Notes under the pieces: model-generated
Database searches by the model: none
Told to the model about the DNA's origin: nothing
The model's input: the letters and a program-made list of their open reading frames with translations, nothing else
Made by a program: the position numbers and the translations under genes
Part shown: in pieces, positions 37,081-49,400 of the stretch
Position numbering within the stretch: position 1 is the stretch's first letter
Layout: every line of letters begins with the position of its first letter
Source of the DNA: Bugula neritina
Taxonomy: Eukaryota; Bryozoa; Gymnolaemata; Cheilostomatida; Bugulidae
Direction: 5' to 3'
DNA: 64,000 nucleotides
Assembly (NCBI GenBank): GCA_964035545.1
Contig: OZ037768.1
Location: forward strand, 10,248,741-10,312,740

Positions 37081-37496
37081 ATTAATAAATATAATAGCAG
37101 GGAATAAATTTGGAATAAAAAATTAATACTAAAATGAAACAATCAAATATATAATATTAATATCAAAATTTCAAATCAGATTGTAGTTTACGTTGACGTC
37201 CGTCACCAGTGTGAGTGTGCTTGTATGTATACGCCATACTTATGTTGATGACCGAGAACTGAAGAGAGTGCTTTCGCTTTCGGTTTATGGGCGCGGCCAT
37301 GTTTTATCACGTGACAACTTACTTGCCCAATTGGAAATGTGTTTACTTCTATTTTCGACTCGCCATTTTTCAGTCGCCATCATATTTTTTGTTAATTTTC
37401 TGTTTTTGTGAAATAACTTGCCAAATCAAATTAACGGGAACTTTGACATTGCTAACGCATCTCTGTGCTGTGTGCTGCACCTGTAATGGAGCAAAT

Positions 37497-40400
37497 ATGA
37501 CCAGTCAAAATATTGCAGGGAATAGCAGCAGACTTAGTCTTGAGAATTGTTATACCAACATTTTTGCATTGGTAAGGATTTGCACTTGCAGTTTGAGTTA
37601 GTTAGTTACTGAGAGTCAGTCGGAGTGAGAGTGCGAGTCACCCTCCAGTGAAAGCCTGAGTTTGTCACATTGTGATGGACTTTCACAGGTCATTCTGACT
37701 CTGGGTGACTGTGTGTATGTCACGTACTTGTTGTGGCTAGTCTGATTTATCAGGCATTTCAACAGTTTAAAATTGAATTAAAATAATCTTAATCATATTG
37801 ATATTTATCATCAGTGATAATGGTTGATGATTTATGATAATAGATATAATAATCACATCCCAAAGCTGAAAACCAATAGTTAACCCACTGTAAAATAAAA
37901 GTACCAATGGGTATAACTAATGAGTAATAATTAAATTGGTGAATAAAACTCCAATTTCCCTTAAATTTGAATTTCTTTTTAATTATAACACTTCGAGTTT
38001 GTGGCGATACTTGTACTTGTAGACCATCTAACTTCTTAGAGCTGGCATGTGCTTATAAGTTTAAGTTATTTCATATTTGTTATTTAACTTTTCTAGTTTT
38101 AGTTTTTTTGTTTAACTTATTAATTTGCATCTTAATCTTTTTGCAACTAAGTCTAAAGGTTGAAGTAACACCTATTCTCAATATATAGTGTTAAATATGA
38201 TTTGATAATGTTCCTAAATAAAAAAACTATGATGATAATTTGAAAACAATGAGTACTGGCTGTAAAATTCTTAAATGACCAAGTACCAGAGTTTATTTAG
38301 ATTTGATCCATTTGTTCTACTTTTGACTTACTCTTAGTAACTGGATTGTGAAATCAATTGGTAGCAACCTAGTTATTTCAAAGATACTTTTTGAATATTC
38401 AAATTGAAGCTAGAATTTTGGTATGAGCAAGCTCCTATTTTTAAGTAGGGAATAAAATTTCAAATATTTATATATTATAATTAACTGTACAATTAAGTCA
38501 TTTTTCTAATACAACTCATATTCTAATTTTCATTAGACTATATTACCAATTCATAGGTACTTATACTGGCTCCATATAAAGTTCAAGAAAAATTTTAAGT
38601 ATTTTAGCTGTATGGTTTAAGGCATTTAATAAAGTTAAACCTTTTGCTTTTAGTAATTGAGAGTGGATTTGGAATTTACTTAATTATACAGGGAAATATT
38701 GTTGGTGTGTTTTAGACCGACCTTGCAGGGATAAGATGGAGGCGGCTACGTTCTCAGATGGGTTCCAACATAAATGTTCTAGATGACCCAGTGTTGTCAT
38801 CTTATGCAAAATGTTTAAAGGCTGATATGCTTTGCTCATGGGCGCGAGTTCCTATCACAGATGGCACTCCCCCACCAGATAACTTTATGGGTTATGCTAA
38901 AGAGCTTTGGGTTTTTTGGTATGGTGATGAACCCACTAGCCTGCAAACCCATTTGGCTGCGGAGCTACAAGGTGAGAAACAACATATTTTGTTTCAATTC
39001 TAATAGCCACTAATGCAATCTGAAACTAGACGTTTTATCAGTGACTTATTTAAAAACAAAATCACTATTTGACATTTGAACTTTAGTAACTAGTAATTAG
39101 ATTATTTTCAGAGTGTTATTATGTATGGATGTTAATAGTAGCCAACTTTTCAGTTATACTATTAGCTTTGAACATTGTTATTTTTTATTTTGAAATTGCG
39201 TATTAGAGAGATGAGTGTATATGTATTTCTTAACCTTCACACTACTTATAACTATTTTAGAGTCAGAGCAAGGAAGCTGGGAGACAACTCTGCTTAGCTA
39301 TGAATGCCGGACTTTTTTATTCAAAGCTTTACACAATGTTATAGAAAGGTTTGCAAATGCTAGTTTGCCATTTTTGTATAGCACGACTCTGCTCTGGCAC
39401 ACTGGATATGACTTGATGATTTATTTCTCAATATTTCTGCCATTTCATTACTGTGATTATTTTGATAAAAATTACTAGTTGCTTTGACAAATGCTATTTT
39501 CACTAATGTGGGTGGGTTTTTCTGTAGATGTCTTCTTGCCAAAAACTTCCTAAGAATTGGGAAATGGTTTGTTCAGCCTCATGATGGAAGTGATACAGAG
39601 ACAAAATGGTAAGCATGAAGATTTTATTAATTAATGAATTGGATACTTGAGCTGCATCTATCAGATAGCTAGTAATACTGTTGTTAACTAGGTTTCTAGA
39701 GCACTCTATTGGGGCTTGTGTTGTACAACTCTAATCAATCTGTGGTTGTTTTTCATCTATGAGTGACAGTCAATTTCTTCCATCGACAACTCAACTTGGC
39801 TCTGTTCCCATTCACTTGCTAGAAAAATGGGGGGAAGGGGAGGTAATCCATCTTATAAGTTTAAACTACAGGTGTTGATGTAATGCAAGCAAACGGGAAG
39901 CTTCATTTTTACTATTTTATTTTTGTGTAGACATAATTAAATCAATATGAAGATGTATAAGTATATCCACTCAACTAATAAGAATCACTGAATCAATTAA
40001 TATAGTCTCAGAATATCAGTGGTAGTGATTTATCTTTCCACTAGAAATCTTGTAGCAGTCACTGGTGTGTTGCCATTTGATATATGATTTTGTTTGTAGC
40101 TCACCGTTGTCTTTCTCGTTTGAAAACTTTTTCCTTCATGGAGAAAGCACGGTCTGTGTTAGTGTTAATGTGGAGAGAAGAAACCAGCTTTATCGGCTCA
40201 GCTCCCAGCTGCTAAAACAGGCTAGAGATGGTCAAAGCTCTACAGGTTAGTTGTTTGTGCCATTTATAAACTGTATACAGTGCGGTATATCTATAGCACC
40301 AGAATATCCCTTTGGAGATAACAAGCATATAGATAACAGTCTGCTTGATATGAGTGTCATGCTGCTTATGTAATAATGCCCATTATAATAATATGCTATT

Positions 40401-43400
40401 TCAGCAAATCATCTCTTACTCTGAATTAATTTCAATATGATTTCTTAACAATCATGTCTGTTTGTTCCTGATTCTATGGTAACTAAGTTTTGCTATGTTG
40501 ATATATTGGTGGTGTTTAGGTACAGCATCAGCCCGACATTGTAACCAAGTGATACTGGCGCCTTATGGCCTGGCCGGAGTTCTCACTGGCCGCTCTGTCT
40601 CACCTTCAGAACAGAGTGTGGCTGATTGGCAGCAGTTTTACCCGCTGTCCAGCTCTGTGCTGTCCGCTGACAGCGATTTACCCAGTACGGTGGAGGTGGC
40701 AGTCGGTAAGTCTCCGATACCAATCCTTCAGGTCTATTCTATTTCTAGTTTGCTCTGTTGCTGCTGTAGTACTGCAATGTGTAGGTAGATGTAGTCATAG
40801 CTCTCCCTTTGTGTTCTATAATGCTCTCTACAACTTACTCACACATTATACATATTTCTGTTTTACTGTAAGTTAGTCCTCTGTTTTGCAATTTGCAAGT
40901 CTTTTCTCCAAAATGACGTGCGTCTTATAACTATGCTATTAATTCAACTGTAAATAGTATTGCTCTTTATAGTAGCATACCACACTATATATGTGCTTCA
41001 GCCGTGTGTATCTGCTAGGGTATTATATGCTATTACTGGTGTTGAATGCTGGGGTATTTGAAGTCTGATGTACTTCACTACTTATTAATGACAACATAAA
41101 ATTTATGTTTCCTTTGATGCCCACAACTTTTTCTTATAGCCGGTCAATTGATAGCATATCTTATTAGCTAGCCCTTGTAACTCTTACTTTTCATCACTTT
41201 CAATCAGGAATTTCAGTGTTGATAAATGTCTGTGTTAAATGCTTGGTTTAGGTGGTGTGAGGATGAAATATCCAAGTGCATTTGTTGTCACCACTCAGCC
41301 GCCCATACCAAAAGAAAACAGGCCAAAGTCAGTGCCCGTGGAGAGGTGTGACAGATGCATGGGTGTGCTGGTGTCTAAGACTACATTTGACAGTTTAGAG
41401 GCGGGCAAGCGAGATGATGAAAGCAGCTACTTTAATTTTACAGATGTACACAACAGAGTCAGTTGTAACTGTGTAAAGGTATAGTTCATTATTTCACACT
41501 GTTTATCTGTCCTTTTCCTTTACTGCCCAATGCATGCTTAAATTTTTGTGATGGACCTGCAAGAGTGGTTAGTAGAGTAGTTTTATCAGTCAAAAATGTT
41601 TTCAAATGGGGGGGCTGTGCTTATTCACCTGTAATAATAATATATCATTGTTACAGGTAAATAAGTAGTAGTGTGTTCAGGTGTCCTGCATGTGATATGA
41701 TTTCAGCTACAAGCAAGCTAGTTTCAAGAACACATCAAATTACATTCCCTGTAATGCTCTGAACCCTATGCTTATGCATATAAATAGTGTACTGTCGGTG
41801 TGTTGAAGCTGATAACATCAATAATAATTAAGCTTTTATAACAAACATATCAGTAATAATGATTACTTGTAACAATAATGAGTTGTACTAGAATCTAAGC
41901 AGACAAGCTGTTGATCACTTGCGGTGATTAACTTCCTTATGTAGCTACGTATTCACAAATATATTATTTTGTGGCTAGCTGTCAAATCAAATCATTCTTG
42001 TAGCCCAGAACCTGCAAGTGACTTCACCTTCCTATCAAATTTACTTTGCTGTGGGCATAAGCTTTAGTATCTGAACAGTGACTCTAATCAGGCGGAGAAG
42101 CCTGCTCTCTTAGGTCATATCCTTTGCACCCTGAATGACCTGGTTCTTATTTACCATCTCATCTCTTGACTGCAAAACATTAAACTTATTCAATGCTTTT
42201 GTGGTTGATATCCAGTTTTAATACCACATGTAATAAATGTACTACGCAGATCAATGGAATCCTGCACAACTCTAATACACTGCATGTTTACAGGCGAAAT
42301 CTTCAAAGAAGTCACAAAGGCAAGGCTCCCCTCTCTCTCCCAAGTTAGATGGCAGGAAGCCACGAACTCCTTTTCACAGGCGCAATGCACCAATTGAAAA
42401 GCTCTTTCCATTGACTAAAGGTTTAAAGACTAGTTTGTCATCGTCTGCCCCTGTCACTGCCAGCTCTGCTAGACCTAGCAACAGCGCTGCCACACCAGAT
42501 TACATGCAGGCTTCAACACCTCAGGTAGGGCCATACTTTCAGTAAAATGTATGTGGTTATAAGTAATGTTCTGGTGAATCAGAGTGTTGAGCTTAGTGGT
42601 CAGGTGGATTATCTACTACAACACTTAATATTACATATAGGTTGGTGTTGGTGGCAACTGTAGCCACTCTTTTTCAGTTATAATCATGATGACAGCTCAT
42701 TGCAGGTGGTATTTCACTCAAATTTTTGTCAATTATTTTGATGTGCAGTGTACTTTTTAAGTCCTTCTGCACCAATCAGCATTATTGACATAGCTAATGT
42801 CACTAAATCTCCTAAAGGGTGAAGTTGTGAAGTATTTGAGTACTGTGTAATGCTGTAAGATATGTTGAGTGCTGTAAGCAAGGTTGAAAGTGAAATATCC
42901 TGTGACCATTGATTACAGCCAGTGCAACACTGCTATCAACTTGTAGGTCATTGGCAGAGCAGTCAAATCAACATAACTATAAGCTTGTATTCTATTGAGT
43001 ATAGATTTATACTAAAGTTAGCTTACAGTAACTAACTTAATGTTAGTTTTGCTTGTATTGTAAAACCCACCATGTGGCTAACATGATCTAACTAAACATA
43101 TTATTGATAACACAGTGAAGCCTATCTGATCATATCTCTAGTTGACCAAATGGCCACATTACAATATTCCCATAAATTAGTACAGTTCATCTTGCCACCA
43201 CTGTCCCTTGTTACACACCTCAAGATTTACAGTTGTTTTTATGATGTAGATGACGCTAAAAGATGTTTTATCCTCGCCAACCTCATTTCCTCAGCCTTCT
43301 CCTATCCGGGCTCCCAGAACTCCCAAGACACCAGCCGGTATTCTACCAACAGATAAGCATATGAACACTCGACCACCTTCTGTCAAGGCCTCACTCAGCA

Positions 43401-46400
43401 TGGAGGAACAATCTCAGTCCACAAAAGCTCTCGCATCTCAAAACTCGATGAACCCGTTCAGTGTGGGCGGTTCTAATCAACCCCAAACCCCATTACCTCC
43501 TCAGACTACGTCGCAAGTAAGCATACTGATACTCTAGCTGTACCTCCTTCTCGCCCACAACAGTTAAAAACTAGGTTTGCATATTATAGTAGTCTTTGCT
43601 TGTAAATCTGGCTGAACTGTGCCTTCCCTTCTGCTGTTATAGTCCAAAGACTCCAGTGTACCAGAGGTAAACACTCCAGCGTCGTACATTGGCAGTCAGA
43701 TAGAACGGCTGCAAATGTCGCAGCTGTCCAGTACACCTACAGACCTCACCAAGCGTCCTCGTCTCCCAGGGAGTCCAGGCGAGGACGACGAACTCACCAC
43801 CAACTCCTTGTATACCTTCGCGGGATTCCAGGCTTGGTGAGTCTTTTATCGTGTGCTTTTTATGTTGACCTTTTCCTTCAAGTGGACCAACCTATAGTCT
43901 GTCCAGGAATGTCCCTGCCACTTGTGTATGATCAAACCACTGCAAGGGTTGCCACTCACAAATGTTATATGGAAATTTGTGATGGCCCTTGGGAGTTGGC
44001 GCTTTGCACAAATACAATACATCTCTCAGATTTTCTCATTTACATTTATCTTAGGATATACCTGCAGATGAGGTTGTTGCAGCACATAACTGTTAATCTC
44101 TACAGCAACTAGCACGTGCCTTCGGAGGCTAAAACAACAGTGTTATACAAGTTCATTGTCCTAGTCACTGGGTAGTAGTTATTAATAGCAAGTCTTGGTG
44201 AACTTCTCTACACTAACTGACAGTGGCTTGACTTGTATATTTTTCACTCATAACGTTACTTCATATTTTCTGAGGGGGGTTCAAGCCTTGAGATTTGAAT
44301 ACACTAAATTCTTCTAACTAGTGGTATGTTGTTCAAGTAGTGAGAGCATATTTTGCAAATCACACTCCTGTGTTACTACCATTAGCTTCTTCAGTGTTCT
44401 CACATTTTACCTGCATCCAGGCTCTTTTATTCCACACAGAACCAATTTAGATGCAAATAATTGACAAGTTTTTGGCAACTTTTGGTGTTTACATCCATTT
44501 TAAGTGTTGATGTTGGAACCTTTTTTTCGGAAGCTCCTTATTTCACTTGAATCATTTTTATAGGAACTGTATTAACTGTTTACAACTGCTGCTATTGTCT
44601 GAGATGCTATGTGGTTTGCCAACTGAGGGTTTTTAACTTTGGAACTAATCATCTTGTAATACTTGTCCATGAAAATCAGGTCCTGCCATGCATAAATGTC
44701 ACCCTAGCAAATCTGAGATTCTATCATTTATATGAACTAGTCTATTTTCTCTGGAATTTTAAGTTCTTGCAAATAAAATATTGCCTAAATTTCTCTCCTT
44801 TCTCCGCCATGTCCTGCTCTGGTGGCGAGAAAAATATTGTCTAAATGGCATGTAAATGGTGTATAATATTTCTATTTAGGCTTGACTTCCCATTAAAAAA
44901 GAGATTTAAGCAAGAGTCGATATCAAATATGACACAACCACGCAGCTACGAAGAACTGTCTCATCCTCTCACTAAAGTGTCCGAAGACACCCGTGTGACA
45001 GAAACCTACTCTCTCTCTAACCCACAAGCCGACTCCAGCTCCACCCAAGTCTTACTGGTGGCCCCGGAGTCTTCTGAACCAGGTTTGCTTGCCATTCTTT
45101 GGACTTGAGTTAGTAGTACTAATCGTAGTGGTAGTGGTAGCGGTGGTGGTAGCGGTATTAGCGGTATTAGCAGCAGCAGTAGCAGTGGTGATAGTAGTAG
45201 TATTGGTTGGAGTAATAGTTGTAGTAGTGACAGTTGTACATTAGTAGTAATAGTAGTTGTAGTAGTGACAGTTGTACATTAGTAGTAATAGTAGTTGTAG
45301 TAGTGACAGTTGTACATTAGTAGTAATAGTAGTTGTAGTAGTGACAGTTGTACATTAGTAGTAATAGTAGTTGTAGTAGTGACAGTTGTACATTAGTAGT
45401 AATAGTAGTTGTAGTAGTGACAGTTGTACATTAGTAGTAATAGTAGTTGTAGTAGTGACAGTTGTACATTAGTAGTAATAATAGTTGTAGTAGTGACAGT
45501 TGTACATTAGTAGTAATAGTAGTTGTAGTAGTGACAGTTGTTCATTAGTAGTAATAGTAGTTGTAGTAGTGACAGTTGTACATTAGTAGTAATAGCAGTT
45601 ATAGTAGTAGCAATACAGGGAAATATTTATCCATGATGAATAGTGGACATTCAAGGGCACCAGTAAATTAATGTAACGTGATGGTTGATGATAATTGTGT
45701 CATGTGCTGATAATTGGATTTAATGATACCACTATTGCAGGATAACTGAATGAATTCCATGCACATGCAGCTGGTGGTAGTCATAACCTTTTGTTGCATT
45801 GCATTGGTTTTGTTGCATTGCATTGTAGTGACATCCAACCTGCTGACATCTGCCTCTCTCATGCCTCTACCCAGCGACCTTGACAATATTTTCGACTCTG
45901 AAGACGAAAGTTCGGATGACCGAGCAAATGCCGCCCAGTCTGGCGCCTCAGGATTTGCTCCGTCTGTGCCTCATTCGTCATCGGCAGCGTCATCCGGTGG
46001 TATGAGTATGGCCAGTGCCCAAGCTGTTGGCCCAGTCAGTGAGTAGATCATATTGATACAAACTCTCATTACTGATCTTATGTTGTTCAATGATTAATGT
46101 GATCTTTGTTGACAGTTTCCAACACCTCTTTATCTCATTATTGCAGTATCTCACCTTTACTACATGTTTTTACCTAGAGCGCCCAGGTCACCCCTCACTA
46201 CTCTGGCTCTAACCATAGCATGGCAATAGCATGCTGATAGGCCCTCCTCCGTGCATTGCAGGAGGTCTAAGCCTTCTCCTGTTCACCATGATGTGATGCT
46301 GCTCTTACTGTAGGTGCTGCCGATCTCTCCCAGATCTACCCCACGCCACCCTCTCACGATAATCACAACACTGCCCTGTCACCTGCTGACCATCATCAGC

Positions 46401-49400
46401 ATGGTCACCAGGAGTCAGCTGACACCGTGGACATACCTGAGCCGACAGCTGCCATCTACCGCACGTCTAACGTGGCCAAGTACCTGCCCGTTCCACAGTA
46501 CCAGCCTCTTGAGCTGCCCAGCACTCAACATCCCATCAGTCTACCCGCAGACTGTCCATACACTTCATGGACCAACAAACCTACTGCCCAGTCGCTGTAA
46601 GTTTCTCAGCTCTTCTTGACATGTAGCCATATTGCATGATATTGTGGATAAAAAATGTTGACTGATTTTATTAGTACTACAACGCATAGTTTTTGCAGTC
46701 TTTCTCAGGTAGCCATTTTGACTTACTCCCTTCTTGTTTAAAAAGTATTATAAGTTGAAGTTGATAGCAATAATGTTTGTAGGTGACCTTAGTGCAATGG
46801 CTTTAGTGATAGCGTTTGTGGTTGTAGGTTGATGCCATTGAATTCAGTTGAGAATCTACCATCCACGCTGTCCAACATACAACCGGCCAGTGTTCGTTCT
46901 GTGATGTCCCCCAGCAGTGCAGGAGGGTTTTACCCCCCAGGCAGGACGCCTGTAGGACTTGGCCCCCTGGAGATGCTGCAGTCTCCGGCATCTGCGTTCT
47001 CTATGCCTCCAAAGAGTGCAGCAGGTAAACAGTTTGACAGAGTTTTGGACAGTTGATAATTCCAGTGTATGTCTGTTAAACAGCATGTTGATGAACACAA
47101 ACAAGACAGTTGGTTTGTGCTCCATAGATAGTGCTTTTATGATTATATCTAATACTAGCTGGTTTTCATTCTTGACTGTATGCATCAGGATAAATATTTT
47201 GTTATTAATCACTTGGCATAGAACTAAAAGTGTCTGTGAAACTGCAATTTTTTCAAAAGATTGCATGGGGCATGAATTTTACTTGAGTAAACAGGCTGTG
47301 TTTTTCCTATTTGTACTTGCTATGTATTATACTCACCACATTGCACAAGCTGTTGATATGTCAATAATATGCTTTTTACACAATGATAAGGGTTGCCTAG
47401 TGAGTTAGGGGTTTCCCCATTTGGCTTTCTTCATTTCCAATTTTCTAGCTTCAAATTACATTACGTGCACTGCATTGTGAACTTACATAGTCCATTGCAT
47501 AACTTGAATTATAAAAGTATGCTAGTTACTAGAATTTTGAGAGCTGTAGAATATATTCAAATGATTTCAGGCTGATCTCCATCTCATATAATACTGTGCT
47601 TACTGGGCCAATAATTCCCTTTCTACCTATAGCCTTTCAATAAATCATTTGTCATTTGGAATTTACATAATAATTTGGAAAGGTCACACCTGTTCTTAAG
47701 TTTAGTTGCTGATTGGTTCAATGGTTGTTTGCATTAAGGGGTATTTAATCGCCTTCTTACTGCACTTCAGAGCAATGCAGTAAAGTACAGTGCTCCTTCT
47801 ATATCTCACTAAGCTACCTCAAATCATGACATGGTAGAATACCAGATTTACCTAAGTTAAATTCGGCCATTTTGTTTCTATACACATATAAATAAGCCAC
47901 AGAGCGGGTTCTGAGCCCTTCTCCTGGCTTATGGAGTGTCATGAAAGATGGCACCATTAGATGCTGAGTGAGCACTGTAATGTGAATTCATTGGCTGGCA
48001 GCGTGACAACTCTGCGGCCATCCAACACCTCTCTACATACTAGCATGATGTATCTCTTGTAGGGTTGTCCTCTGTGGAAAACCCTTCAACTCATGGTGCT
48101 GCCTCAGCGTTTAATGCACAGTCACTCCCTGAGGCCCAGTCTCTCCTAGTTAACATGACAATATCAGACAGTATGCTTAACTTATACAAGGACCAGAACT
48201 TTGATAGTTGTAATCTGTGCGTATGCAACATGAATATCTTGGGCAACGACCTTGGCCTCTACTTACCCCGGGAGAAGTACGAGGTATGTACACGGTGCAC
48301 CTGTATGCCACCACTGCTGTTGAATGACTTGTGTATATCTGGTGCTGTGTTACATCGCGGAACATTACAGTATCAGATAACTCCAATTGTTTCAAAGTCT
48401 CCTGGAAGAAAAGTATTGGATACTTTTACAAATCTAAGAATTATCTAATGGTGCTGTTGAACACTGTGTATTGTGCCTTCTCTTAGCCTAGGGCCACACG
48501 GTGCGTATTTTCGCATGCGAAAATTGAAATCACAAGTAGCAAAGGTGTCCACTGTGCGCGTTGAGAAAACGTTCGCACTTGTCGCTCTGCATTTTCAACG
48601 CAAGTGCGAATTGTCTCTGTCGTCGTCACCTAATTGGCTGGTAGTTATTCAGCGAGCCCAATTTTTTTATTTTAGTGCTACATTCCAGTAAATTGCGTTT
48701 TATTGAAAGCGAGTGCGATTTAAAAATGAAAGCTTTATTTATCACGCATCACTGACGCTACAGTGGACACCTTTGCTACTTGTGATTTCAATTTTCGCAT
48801 GCGAAAATACGCACCGTGTGGCCTTCTCTTAGACTGCTAGCATGTACCTGTATACTAATGCTACAACTGTAAAGACAATTACAATGGAAACTAGTGCATA
48901 CTATGCTATTAAGTGTAGTGATAGTATGAAGCTGTATGGTGTATCTTTGGCAGGCACAATACAAATGCTCGTGTGGCTTCAGTGCAGTCACCAACCGGTA
49001 TTACGGCTACTGCTCTGGTCTCTTCTACGAGGATGAGTGTGAGATTGTGAGTCACCGGGATGACAGATTTGATAAACTGAAGCTGCGACCTTTAGCGGAG
49101 TCGTCCCCCCAAGAGGTTAGTGAGTCTTTACTTCAATCTGCATGCTAACAAACTCATTTCACGGTGTTTGTTGACTCCTAACAGAGAGCAGTCTGGCTGA
49201 AGGAATAACTGACTTCCTCAGACGTCAGTTATTTCCTGAACTGTTTCTAGCCACCAACCTCTCACTTTTTAATGCTCTGTGCATTGCTGGCAGTGTATGC
49301 AGTGTATGCAATCGGTGTGTTACAGGTGAACAAAGTGATATTAAATCAACTAAAGGAGCAGTTTTTGTCCTGTGCACCTTCCTTGCTGACCAGATACGCA

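Larger units (their letters stand above)
31767..37496. other. Repeat-rich intergenic region upstream of MED13 and the coiled-coil gene
   Basis: 5.7 kb between divergent genes, with no convincing coding exon. It holds a LINE 3' relic (32510-32760), an hAT-like element with a nested inverted-repeat element (34124-35313) and triplet arrays (about 36960-37080). GC content rises from 37190 to 37497, just ahead of the MED13 start, probably marking its promoter and 5'UTR. Confidence 0.55.

Noticed and set aside
49186-49325. Possible extra MED13 exon, open between an AG at 49185 and the GTGAAC at 49326
   Set aside because: It reads open for about 46 codons, but skipping it joins two phase-0 exons cleanly and gives the alignment expected for MED13, while including it would shift the frame of the next exon.
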